From an uncultured Collinsella sp. (lineage in GTDB: Bacteria; Actinomycetota; Coriobacteriia; Coriobacteriales; Coriobacteriaceae), in assembly GCA_938023085.1 (NCBI GenBank), contig CALHDP010000052.1:1-16671 (forward strand): a DNA stretch of 16,671 nt. The letters run 5' to 3'. Numbering within the stretch: the first letter of the stretch is position 1; every line of letters begins with the position of its first letter. The position numbers were made by a program, and so were the translations under genes. The notes under the pieces were generated by a model, which searched no databases, had not been told where the DNA came from, and saw only the letters and a list, made by a program, of their open reading frames with translations. Positions 8,603 through 15,722 of this stretch are shown piece after piece.

Positions 8603-9380
8603 CGCGCTGCTTGAGCGCTTGGCGGCTTCGCCTGTGCGTACCACGCAGGAGCGTTACCGCCACGAGCTCAAATATCTCATTAACGAGGGCGAGCACGCCG
8701 CGCTTGCCTGTCGCATGGCGCCGGTATTTAAACTGGACAAGCATGCGCGGGCGGGCGGTTACACCATTCGCAGCCTGTACTTTGACGACTACTGCAACTC
8801 GGCCTACGAGGAAAAAGACGCCGGCATTCTCATGCGCAAAAAGTTTCGCGTTCGCATCTATAACGGCAGCGACAAGGTGATTAAGCTCGAGCGCAAAAAG
8901 AAGTACGGTAGCTGGATCTATAAGGAGGACGCGCCGCTCACACGTGGCGAGTTTGAGCAGATTCTGGCTGGCGACTACGGCTTTTTGCTGAGGAGCCCCT
9001 ATCCGCTCTGTCGCGAGTTCTACATCGAGTGCATCTGCAACATGATGCGCCCGCGGACCATCGTGGACTACGAGCGCGAGCCGTGGGTGATGGATGAGGG
9101 CACCGTGCGCATTACGTTTGACATGAACGTGCGTGCCGCGGTGGGAAGCTTCGATATCTTTGATGCGACGCTGCCCGCGCTGCCCGTGCTAGAACCCGGC
9201 AAGCTGGTGATGGAGGTCAAGTTTACGGAGTTTTGCCCGCAGCTCGTGCGCGATATGGTGCCGCCGGGCGCGGCCGAGCTTACGGCGGTCTCCAAGTACT
9301 GCCTGTGTTACGAAAAGACCGCCTACCTGCGCGGTTTTAACTACTGGGAATCGGATTTTGAGAACCGAGGGGATATTTAG
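8589..9380 (+). CDS. VTC-domain polyphosphate polymerase-like protein
   Basis: VTC domains polymerise ATP-derived phosphate into polyphosphate inside a basic tunnel; the yeast Vtc4 catalytic domain is the model. This 263-residue soluble protein covers only the domain. Conserved elements are RHELKYL (K28), SLYFDD (residues 62-67), RKKFRVRIYN with R87 and R89, KLERKKK with E101 and K103-K105, and MEVKF with E209 and K211. The pattern of arginines, lysines and glutamates expected for an active tunnel enzyme is therefore present. The ATG at 8589 overlaps the cotH-like gene by 14 bases and has GTGGAGG upstream; a downstream GTG is possible but less well placed. There is no signal peptide or membrane helix, so it should be cytosolic, perhaps docked to the membrane protein encoded next. 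VTC-DUF4956 pairs are common in bacteria, but their function is poorly defined. Confidence 0.88.
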   Translation: MRRASALLERLAASPVRTTQERYRHELKYLINEGEHAALACRMAPVFKLDKHARAGGYTIRSLYFDDYCNSAYEEKDAGILMRKKFRVRIYNGSDKVIKLERKKKYGSWIYKEDAPLTRGEFEQILAGDYGFLLRSPYPLCREFYIECICNMMRPRTIVDYEREPWVMDEGTVRITFDMNVRAAVGSFDIFDATLPALPVLEPGKLVMEVKFTEFCPQLVRDMVPPGAAELTAVSKYCLCYEKTAYLRGFNYWESDFENRGDI

Positions 9381-9383
9381 ACC

Positions 9384-10049
9384 ATGAGCACCAGGGACTT
9401 TTTTAAGAACTCCGTCTTGGAGGCGTTTGGCCAGGTCGACCCTGCCAAGATTGGCCTGTCGCTGCTCGTGGCGCTCGCCATGGGCATCCTGATCTATTAC
9501 GTGTACAAGCGCTTTTTTACCGGCGTGGTGTATTCGCGTAGCTTTGCCGTGACGCTCGTGGGCATGTGCGTGCTTACCTGCATGGTCACGCTCGCGATCT
9601 CGACGAACGTGGTCATCTCGCTCGGTATGGTCGGTGCTCTGTCCATCGTCCGCTACCGTACGGCGGTCAAGGACCCGCTCGACCTGCTGTATCTGTTTTG
9701 GGCCATTACCACGGGCATTACGGCCGGCGCCGGCATGTATGCGCTCGTGGGGCTCACGGCGGTGGTGATCGTGGTGATGATCGCCGGCTTTGCGAGCCAC
9801 CAGGACAAGTCGCGCGTGTACATGATGGTCATTCACTACACGGGCCAGACCACCGGCGACGATATCGTGCGTGCATTTGGGCGCACCAAGTTCACCGTTA
9901 AGTCCAAGACTATGCGCGGCGACAAGGTCGAAATGGCCGCCGAGGTGTTCTCGGATGGTGTGGATATGCCCTATGCTGACGCCATTCGCGCGCTCGACGG
10001 CGTGGAGGACCTGACGTTGATCCAATACAACGGCGAGTACCACGGCTAA
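9384..10049 (+). CDS. DUF4956 membrane protein
   Basis: A 221-residue membrane protein matching the DUF4956 pattern. Hydrophobic segments lie at about residues 23-41, 53-73, 76-89 and 101-138, followed by a soluble C-terminal domain (about 145-221) that is probably cytosolic. The signature is SLGMVGALSIVRYRT at residues 79-93, then KDP at 96-98 and a glycine-rich helix WAITTGITAGAG. The glycine-rich membrane pattern resembles MgtC-type proteins, which is only an impression. It starts three bases after the VTC stop and ends the operon. Known members often sit beside VTC-domain genes, so a role as membrane partner or channel for the VTC product is a reasonable inference, not an established function. 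Confidence 0.85.
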   Translation: MSTRDFFKNSVLEAFGQVDPAKIGLSLLVALAMGILIYYVYKRFFTGVVYSRSFAVTLVGMCVLTCMVTLAISTNVVISLGMVGALSIVRYRTAVKDPLDLLYLFWAITTGITAGAGMYALVGLTAVVIVVMIAGFASHQDKSRVYMMVIHYTGQTTGDDIVRAFGRTKFTVKSKTMRGDKVEMAAEVFSDGVDMPYADAIRALDGVEDLTLIQYNGEYHG

Positions 10050-10055
10050 CTATGT

Positions 10056-10079
10056 TCCGGCGTTTTAACAAACGCCGGA
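10056..10079 (+). terminator. Hairpin at end of pel operon
   Basis: TCCGGCGTTT and AAACGCCGGA form a perfect 10-bp inverted repeat around the loop TAAC, seven bases after the DUF4956 stop. There is no run of T after the stem, so it may stop transcription only weakly, or may protect the 3' end of the message. Confidence 0.55.
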
Positions 10080-10286
10080 CCGCTCGACGCTGCGCAGGCA
10101 TCTGCCGGACGATCTGTCGCTCAAACCGTCGCTCGCGTACATAAAGTACGCTTCGCTCCTCTTTCGCGGCACCTCGCCACGGCAGCTGCCCGCTCGCTGA
10201 CGTTTGTTCGACCAGGGATTCTATTTATTCAATTTGCTGGCAAGGCAGCTATCATGGTGCCTGTGAATTCGTTGTCAGGGGTGCTC
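10080..10286. repeat. Gene-free spacer with CGCTC-rich inverted repeats
   Basis: No coding sequence is convincing here. GGCATCTGCCG (10097-10107) and CGGCAGCTGCC (10180-10190) are near-perfect inverted copies (10 of 11 bases), and between them lies GCGTAC-ATAAA-GTACGC (10135-10151). The pentamer CGCTC occurs five times, at 10081, 10118, 10130, 10154 and 10191. The layout suggests a folded dispersed intergenic element. The last 60 bases turn AT-richer and probably hold the promoter of the downstream regulator. Confidence 0.4.
10228..10255 (+). promoter_or_regulatory. Possible promoter for the LacI-type regulator
   Basis: TATCAT at 10250-10255 matches five of six bases of a -10 box. A weak -35 candidate, TTCAAT (10228-10233), lies 16 bases upstream in an otherwise AT-rich stretch. 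If real, transcription would begin near 10262, which argues for a regulator start codon downstream of the ATG at 10254. Confidence 0.3.
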
Positions 10287-11267
10287 GTGGTAAAGATGAA
10301 AGATGTGGCCGAGCTGGCGGGCGTTTCGAGTGCCGCCGTCTCTCGCTACCTCAACGGTGGATATATCTCGGCGGACAAGGCCGAGCGCATTAAGAAGGCG
10401 ATCGAGCTGACCGGATACGTGCGGTCCAGCCAGGCCCGTGCGCTGCGCACCGGCTCCACCAAGCTCATCGGCGTCATCGTGCCCAAGATTAACTCGGAAT
10501 CCGTGAGCCGCATTACCGCCGGTATTGGCCAGGTGCTCGGTCGCCGTGGCTACCAGATGCTGCTTGCCAATACCGATAACGCCTCCGATCGCGAGCTCGA
10601 GTACCTCGATTTATTCCAAAACCACCCGGTCGATGGCATTGTGCTGGTGGCAACTATGATTACCGACGAGCATCGCCGGGCGATTGAGTCGTGCCGCGTG
10701 CCCATCGTACTGATCGGCCAGAATGTTGAGGGCGCGGCGTGCGTCTATCACGACGATTACGAGGCCGCTTTTGAGCTTGGCCATGCGCTTGCAGGCCGCG
10801 TGGACGGCAAGATCGCCTACATTGGGGTTACCGAGGAGGACCGCGCGGCCGGTTATGACCGCCGTCGCGGTTTTGAGGCCGGATTGCGCGCCGCGGGTAA
10901 CCCGCTCGATGCCGCCTTGATTCGCCTGGGCTCGTTTACGCTCGACTCGGGCTATGGTGCGGCGCGTGAGCTGCTTTCCGTCGCTCCCGATGTCTCGTTT
11001 ATCGCATGCGCAACCGACACCATGGCGGCGGGCGCACTGCGTGCCATCGATGAGGTTCGCGGCGTGGGCGAGGGTATACACCGCGTAAGCGGTTTTGGCG
11101 ACAACGCGTTTTTGCGCGCGCTGACGGGCGGCATTCCCACTGTGCATTATGGCTACCTGACCAGTGGCGTCGAGGCGACCAATATGCTGATCAACACGCT
11201 CGATGGCGTGGAGGGGGAGAGCGGTCTAAAGACGCTCAAGCTCGGCCATCAGCTTATGAATGTCTAG
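10287..11267 (+). CDS. LacI-family regulator of sucrose genes
   Basis: LacI-family repressors bind paired half-sites and release DNA on binding a sugar or sugar phosphate. The DNA-binding region is MKDVAELAGVSSAAVSRYLN, followed by the hinge-type ARALRTGSTKLIGVIVP and a periplasmic-binding-protein-like sugar domain to the end (about 326 residues, normal for the family). Start choice is uncertain: GTG at 10287 has AGGGG five bases upstream; ATG at 10296 begins directly at MKDVAEL; ATG at 10254 would add 11 residues but probably lies in the promoter. Two copies of a LacI-type operator lie between this gene and the PTS gene, and the neighbours handle sucrose, so a ScrR-like role is likely. No operator of this type is seen in front of its own gene, so autoregulation is not evident. 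Confidence 0.88.
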   Translation: MVKMKDVAELAGVSSAAVSRYLNGGYISADKAERIKKAIELTGYVRSSQARALRTGSTKLIGVIVPKINSESVSRITAGIGQVLGRRGYQMLLANTDNASDRELEYLDLFQNHPVDGIVLVATMITDEHRRAIESCRVPIVLIGQNVEGAACVYHDDYEAAFELGHALAGRVDGKIAYIGVTEEDRAAGYDRRRGFEAGLRAAGNPLDAALIRLGSFTLDSGYGAARELLSVAPDVSFIACATDTMAAGALRAIDEVRGVGEGIHRVSGFGDNAFLRALTGGIPTVHYGYLTSGVEATNMLINTLDGVEGESGLKTLKLGHQLMNV

Positions 11268-11351
11268 GCCTTTGACACGTCTGCCTGCCTCTGAGTCGTC
11301 TGTTTTTGCCTTAAAACTACCATTCGCCGTCCTATTCCTACCGTTCACCCT

Positions 11352-11396
11352 AAACTGAAAACGATTACAGACATATGAAACTGAAAACGATTACAG
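11352..11396 (+). promoter_or_regulatory. Two identical LacI-type operators
   Basis: The 19-base sequence AAACTGAAAACGATTACAG occurs at 11352-11370 and again at 11378-11396. Its core TGAAAACGATTACA fits the palindrome TGnAAnCGnTTnCA typical of LacI-family and catabolite operators with a central CG. The copies are 26 bp apart. They lie between the LacI-type regulator and the PTS gene and are the expected binding sites of that regulator. A convincing -35/-10 pair could not be picked out around them. Confidence 0.75.
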
Positions 11397-11451
11397 TGTA
11401 TGTGTCAAAGATGGCCGGGTGCACGTGCGCCCGTTGGAGGAAAGGGAAGTC

Positions 11452-12852
11452 ATGGACTACCGCAAATCAGCCCAAGAGGTGCTCGACAACATCGGTGGCG
11501 CCGGCAACGTTGTTTCGGCCGCACACTGCGCCACGCGTCTGCGTCTGGTGATTGCCGATAACGCCAAGGTTAACAAGGAGGCCCTCGAGAATATCGACGG
11601 CGCCAAGGGCGTCTTTGAGGCCCAGGGCCAGCTCCAGATTATTTTTGGTACCGGCACCGTCAACAAGGTCTACGAAGAGTTCATCGCGCTCAGCGGCGTC
11701 GAGGCTGCTACCAAGGCCGAGGTCAAGGAGGCCGCGGCACAGCAGCAGAACATCTTTATGCGTGCCATTAAGGTGCTCGGCGATGTCTTTGTCCCCATCA
11801 TCCCCGCCATCGTGGCCTCGGGCCTGCTGCTGGGCATTATGAGCGCCCTCAACTTTATGGCCTCCAACGGCTTTATCGCGCTCGACACCAATAACTTTAT
11901 CTACAAGATTGCCGACCTGGTTTCGGGCACGTCCTTTGGTATTCTGCAGATCCTGATCGGTTACTCCGCCGCTAAGGCCTTTGGCGCCAACCCGTACCTG
12001 GGTGCCGTCGTCGGAGGTGCGTTCATCAACTCTTCGCTGCAGAGCGCCTACACGGTTGCCTCCGAGGGCGTTCAGACCATGGTCACCGTCATCCCCGGCG
12101 TCTACAGCTTTGAGTGGGTCGGTTATCAAGGCCACGTTATCCCCATCGTCATCGCCTGCGCCATCCTCGCTTTCTTGGAGAAGCGTCTCCACAAGGTTGT
12201 CCCCGAGATGTTCGACCTCTTTGTGACCCCGCTCGTCTCCGTGTTCGTGACCGTGCTCGTAACGCTCGTTGCCGTCGGTCCCGTCTTTGTCTGGGCCGAG
12301 AACGCCATCCTCGGTCTGATCCAGGCCCTGCTCACCCTGCCCTTTGGCATCGGTTCCTTTATCGTCGGCCTGTTCTATGCCCCCACGGTCGTTACCGGTA
12401 TCCACCAGATGTACACCGCCATCGACCTGGGCCAGCTCGCCCAGTACGGCGTGACCTATTGGCTGCCCATCGCCAGTGCAGCCAACATCGCCCAGGGTGG
12501 CGCCGCGCTCGCCGTTGCCTTTAAGACCCGCGATGCCAAGATCAAGGGCCTGGCACTTCCTTCGGCCCTGTCCGCCTTCATGGGTATTACCGAGCCTGCC
12601 ATCTTTGGTGTGAACCTGCGCTTCTTTAAGCCCTTCATCGCCGGCTGCATCGGCGGCGGTTGCGGTGCCCTGGTCTGCGCACTCACCTCGCTTGCTGCTT
12701 CCGGCACCGGCGTTACCGGCATCTTCGGTATCCTGCTGTGCCTGGCCCAGCCCGTGCAGTACGCGATCATGTTTGCGGTCGCCGCGCTGGTTTCCTTTGG
12801 CGTCTCGTTTGTCCTGTACAAGGACGAGCCCAAGGGTTCCGAGCAGGCCTAA
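11452..12852 (+). CDS. scrA: PTS sucrose-type transporter subunit EIIBC
   Basis: Imports and phosphorylates sucrose, giving sucrose-6-phosphate, by the phosphoenolpyruvate phosphotransferase system. The 466-residue protein has an N-terminal EIIB domain whose phosphorylated cysteine is C26 in AAHCATRLRL, then a polar linker at about 85-100 and a membrane EIIC domain with about ten helices, including GIHQMYTAID and the family motif GITEPAIFGVNLRF. There is no EIIA domain, so phosphate must come from a separate IIA protein. The ATG at 11452 has GGAGGAAAGGGA upstream and begins MDYRKSAQEVL; an upstream ATG at 11419 would add an untypical stretch. Sucrose rather than trehalose or another glucoside is inferred from the adjoining GH32 gene. 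Codon choice (GCC, ATC, GTC) is more biased than in the pel genes, which suggests high expression. Confidence 0.88.
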   Translation: MDYRKSAQEVLDNIGGAGNVVSAAHCATRLRLVIADNAKVNKEALENIDGAKGVFEAQGQLQIIFGTGTVNKVYEEFIALSGVEAATKAEVKEAAAQQQNIFMRAIKVLGDVFVPIIPAIVASGLLLGIMSALNFMASNGFIALDTNNFIYKIADLVSGTSFGILQILIGYSAAKAFGANPYLGAVVGGAFINSSLQSAYTVASEGVQTMVTVIPGVYSFEWVGYQGHVIPIVIACAILAFLEKRLHKVVPEMFDLFVTPLVSVFVTVLVTLVAVGPVFVWAENAILGLIQALLTLPFGIGSFIVGLFYAPTVVTGIHQMYTAIDLGQLAQYGVTYWLPIASAANIAQGGAALAVAFKTRDAKIKGLALPSALSAFMGITEPAIFGVNLRFFKPFIAGCIGGGCGALVCALTSLAASGTGVTGIFGILLCLAQPVQYAIMFAVAALVSFGVSFVLYKDEPKGSEQA

Positions 12853-12871
12853 GAGCTTTTGATTGAGGGGT

Positions 12872-12900
12872 GCCCGCGGGTTGTATGCTCGCGGGCGTTT
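12872..12900 (+). terminator. Hairpin between scrA and scrB
   Basis: GCCCGCGGG (12872-12880) pairs with CTCGCGGGC (12888-12896), giving nine pairs with one G-T, around loop TTGTATG and followed by GTTTCCC. The T-run is short. It may end part of the scrA transcripts and so set the ratio of transporter to hydrolase. Confidence 0.55.
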
Positions 12901-12958
12901 CCCGTATCTGGTGTCGATCTCTGGCGCCTTGTTACTTTCGATCCGTTAGGACTTTGAT

Positions 12959-14500
12959 ATGTCTAATGCACTTGGCCGCGACCTTGCAAAGCTGGTTGCC
13001 GCTGTTGACGCTGCCGCCTCTGAGTGCGGCCATGGCGCGTATGGCCAGCGCTTCCATATTATGCCGCCGGCGGGCTGGCTCAACGACCCCAACGGTCTTT
13101 GCCAGGCAGGCGGCGTGTTCCATGCCTATTTTCAGTATGCGCCGTTTGATGTCGAGGGTGGCGTCAAGATGTGGGGCCATGCCACAAGCCGCGATCTTAT
13201 GACGTGGGACTACGTTGGCGCCCCGCTGCTGCCCGACGAGCCGTTCGATTGCCATGGCGTGTATTCGGGCTCCGCGCTTGCCGAGGACGGCCGCATTCGC
13301 GTACTGTACACAGGCAACGTTAAACTCTCCGATGCAGACGGCACGTACGACTACGTCAATACCGGCCGCCGCGCCGATACTGTTTATGTCGAGAGCGTTG
13401 ATGGCCTTGCCGGTCGGGAGTTCAGCCAAAAGCGCGTGGTGCTGGCGTCCGAGGATTATCCCGAGGATTTGACCTGCCATGTGCGCGACCCCAAGGTGTG
13501 GCGTGACGCGGACGGGCGTTATCACATGGTGCTGGGCGCGCGTCGCCGCGTGGATGGGCCGCATGTCGAGAGTCGTTTTTGCGCGATGCACGGTGAGGGC
13601 GCCGGGCGCGATGTAGGCGAGATCCTGGTGTATGGCTCGCCCGATATGCTGAACTGGGAGCTCGAGAGCCGCGTGTCTACGCCCGAGCGTTTTGGCTTTA
13701 TGTGGGAGTGCCCGGGATACCTTGAGCTTGAGGCCGATGACGGCGTACCGGCGAAGTGGCTGTCCTTCTCGCCCCAGGGGCTCGAGGGCGGTCGTTGGGA
13801 CCGCGGCAACGTATACGCTGCTGGCTACATGCCTGTAACGGGCGACATTACAGATGGCGATGGCGAGTATGAGCTGGGCGAGTTCCGCCTGTGGGACGCC
13901 GGTTTTGACTTCTATGCTCCGCAGGAGTTCACGGCCGAGGATGGTCGCCACATTCTGATTGGCTGGATGGGCATGCCCGATGAGCCGACCTATGACAATG
14001 CGCCCACCGTGGCGTGCGGCTGGCAGCACTGCATGACAGTGCCGCGTGAGCTTACAGCCGGTGCCGGCGGCGTGGTGCTGCAGCAGCCGGTGCGCGAGAT
14101 CGAGCACCATTATGCCTCGGTGCGTATGGGGGAGGGTTCGTTGGAGGTTGCCGGCGACACCTGCTTTGACGTTGTTGTCGACGGTGTCGACGGCGCATTT
14201 ACCGCAATCGTTGATGGCGAGCTGAAGCTGGCGTTTGTGCCCGCCGAGGGCGAACTGCCCTCGCGCTTTGAGATGCGATTTACCGATGAGGGTCGCGCTT
14301 CTGCCGGCTGCGGTCGTACCGTGCGCTGGGAGCCCGTCGACGAGGTGCGCAACGTGCGCATTGTTGGCGATGTCTCTTCGGTCGAGGTGTTTGTGAACGA
14401 TGGCTCTCTCGTGTTTTCGACGCGCATCTATCCCGAGTCCTATGGCGTGACCGTTGACGCTCTGGGTGCGAGCGTGACCTATCATACGCTCATCATCTAG
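12959..14500 (+). CDS. scrB: GH32 sucrose-6-phosphate hydrolase
   Basis: Cleaves sucrose-6-phosphate to glucose-6-phosphate and fructose in the cytosol. All three catalytic motifs of glycoside hydrolase family 32 are visible in the 513-residue protein: WLNDPNG with nucleophile D43, RDPKVW with transition-state stabiliser D177, and WECPG with acid/base E250. The five-bladed propeller domain covers about residues 30-345, and a C-terminal beta-sandwich about 360-513 (SVEVFVNDGSLVFSTRI). There is no signal peptide, which fits a partner of the PTS transporter 106 bases upstream. The ATG at 12959 has TTAGGA seven bases upstream. The length is normal. Fructan or other fructoside substrates cannot be excluded by sequence alone, but the PTS context favours sucrose-6-phosphate. 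Confidence 0.9.
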   Translation: MSNALGRDLAKLVAAVDAAASECGHGAYGQRFHIMPPAGWLNDPNGLCQAGGVFHAYFQYAPFDVEGGVKMWGHATSRDLMTWDYVGAPLLPDEPFDCHGVYSGSALAEDGRIRVLYTGNVKLSDADGTYDYVNTGRRADTVYVESVDGLAGREFSQKRVVLASEDYPEDLTCHVRDPKVWRDADGRYHMVLGARRRVDGPHVESRFCAMHGEGAGRDVGEILVYGSPDMLNWELESRVSTPERFGFMWECPGYLELEADDGVPAKWLSFSPQGLEGGRWDRGNVYAAGYMPVTGDITDGDGEYELGEFRLWDAGFDFYAPQEFTAEDGRHILIGWMGMPDEPTYDNAPTVACGWQHCMTVPRELTAGAGGVVLQQPVREIEHHYASVRMGEGSLEVAGDTCFDVVVDGVDGAFTAIVDGELKLAFVPAEGELPSRFEMRFTDEGRASAGCGRTVRWEPVDEVRNVRIVGDVSSVEVFVNDGSLVFSTRIYPESYGVTVDALGASVTYHTLII

Positions 14501-14537
14501 GCGATTCGTCGCATATCGGCGCTATACTGCAGCCGTT

Positions 14538-14575
14538 ACCCACGATGCGGGAAACATCCGCATCGTGGGTTTTTG
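14538..14575 (+). terminator. Intrinsic terminator of the sucrose cluster
   Basis: ACCCACGATGCGG (14538-14550) and CCGCATCGTGGGT (14558-14570) form a perfect 13-bp stem with loop GAAACAT, followed by a T-run (14570-14574). This is a classic rho-independent terminator 38 bases after the scrB stop. Confidence 0.92.
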
Positions 14576-14596
14576 TAAATGAAGGGAGGTTGCCGT

Positions 14597-15589
14597 ATGG
14601 GCGTACAGCAGCTAGAAGAGGCCCGGGCCGCAAGGACTGGCGCGCGTGAGGCGCGTCTTGTTGCGGCCCTGCATGTGCCGGCGGCGCTGTCTCTGTTGGG
14701 GGTTGTACGTCCCGGCGATCGTCTGGTTGCGTTTGCCGATGACTTTGCCGATGCGTTTGCGCGCGGCTTTGATGGTTGCGATGTCGCGCTGGTGGGCTCA
14801 TCGTCTGCTGATGCGTTTGCTGCAGCGTCCAAGGGTTTTGATGCTTCGCTTGATGCTGAGGGGTCGCACCTGTGGTGGTTTGTCAACTCCATCGGTGGGT
14901 TTGGTCTGCGCGTACCCGATCTTCGTACGTTAGGCTGCGCAGCGCGTGAGGCTCATGCGCTGCTGGTTGTGGACAACACCGTGGCGTCGGCTTTTGGCTG
15001 CGATCCGCTGCGGCTGGGTGCTGCGCTGTCGCTTGAGGCACTCGACCGCGTGTGCGCCGGTAAGACTCCGCGCAAGTTGGTTGCCGCTTCGGTTGCGCGC
15101 TCGCAGCTCAAGCGCCATCGTGTGGATGCCGCGGCTGAGTGCGTACATGCGTTGTTAGTGGGTTGTGATGCGCCGGCACTCGATCTGTCTGTCGAGGAGG
15201 CTGACGTGCTTGAGCACGGGCTGAACTCGCTCGATGCCCGCATGCAGGCACACTTCGACCGCGCCCGTGCGCTGGCCGAGTACTTGGCTGCGAATGAGAT
15301 GGTGCGTGACGTGCGCTATCCCGGTCTGAGCTCGCATCCCGACCATGCTGTTGCAACGGGAATCCTCGAGCATGGCTTTGGCCCGGCAGTTGAGTTTGAC
15401 CTTATCGAGCGTAGCGCAGGCGAGCTGTTCGACGCTTTGCCGGATGAATTCCGCACTTCACCCGCAGGCGGCCCAATAACGCGCCTCTCGGCCCCACGCG
15501 GCAAGCAGGGGAGCACCATCCGCCTCTTCGCCGGCACCGATGACCCCTTGATCGTGGCCGCCACCCTAGATAATGCCCTCCGCAACTAG
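14597..15589 (+). CDS. Degenerate Cys/Met-metabolism PLP-type protein
   Basis: The fold resembles the cystathionine gamma-synthase/lyase family: LVVDNTVAS with D126 (the PLP pyridine-nitrogen partner), DPLRLGA, YPGLSSHPDHAVA and a C-terminal STIRLFAGTDDP match family landmarks in order. At 330 residues it is shorter than the usual 380-400, because the N-terminal region with the YSR...NPT segment is missing. Lining up the DNT and LGA motifs without gaps against E. coli MetB places R151 (ALDRV) where the Schiff-base lysine of SxTK should be. It is therefore probably not an ordinary PLP enzyme. The ATG at 14597 has GGGAGG at 14584-14589 and is preferred over ATG 14579. The frame is intact, and it follows the scrB terminator, so it needs its own promoter; only an isolated TATACT (14523-14528) was seen. 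Function unknown. Confidence 0.75.
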   Translation: MGVQQLEEARAARTGAREARLVAALHVPAALSLLGVVRPGDRLVAFADDFADAFARGFDGCDVALVGSSSADAFAAASKGFDASLDAEGSHLWWFVNSIGGFGLRVPDLRTLGCAAREAHALLVVDNTVASAFGCDPLRLGAALSLEALDRVCAGKTPRKLVAASVARSQLKRHRVDAAAECVHALLVGCDAPALDLSVEEADVLEHGLNSLDARMQAHFDRARALAEYLAANEMVRDVRYPGLSSHPDHAVATGILEHGFGPAVEFDLIERSAGELFDALPDEFRTSPAGGPITRLSAPRGKQGSTIRLFAGTDDPLIVAATLDNALRN

Positions 15590-15608
15590 CTAAATCATCC
15601 TCGACTCC

Positions 15609-15681
15609 ATAAGTTGCGGTGAAATATGGATTGATTTACGGCTTTAACCGCATAAACAGTCCCTATTTCACCGCAACTTAT
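15609..15681. repeat. 73-bp element with perfect 18-bp inverted ends
   Basis: ATAAGTTGCGGTGAAATA (15609-15626) is exactly inverted as TATTTCACCGCAACTTAT (15664-15681). Pairing continues inward after one mismatch (GGATTG with CAGTCC), and a small CGG/CCG stem sits at the centre, so the whole element can fold as one long hairpin. It lies between the convergent PLP-like gene and the minus-strand regulator. It could serve as a two-way terminator or be a small dispersed repeat. Confidence 0.7.
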
Positions 15682-15722
15682 AAGAAGGGGTTGTGTGGCT
15701 ATAAGGCCCCGTCCTAAATTGG

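Noticed and set aside
11268..11310. Possible terminator after the LacI-type gene, before a T-run near 11301
   Set aside because: The bases before the T-run do not form a stem of convincing length.
11417..11432. GGGTGC-ACGT-GCGCCC near-palindrome in the scrA leader
   Set aside because: A six-pair stem with a G-T wobble in GC-rich DNA is close to chance, and no partner structure or T-run is present.
11467..12405. Minus-strand open frame of 312 codons opposite the PTS gene
   Set aside because: The sequence is dominated by low-complexity D/G/H-rich antisense of a membrane protein; no independent support.
12932..14485. Long open frame of 517 codons on the minus strand opposite scrB
   Set aside because: It mirrors the GH32 gene, which has all three catalytic motifs; the antisense translation resembles no family and arises from high-GC codon bias.
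14523..14528. TATACT as a -10 promoter box for the PLP-like gene
   Set aside because: No -35 partner at a normal distance, and transcripts starting there would run directly into the strong terminator hairpin at 14538-14575.
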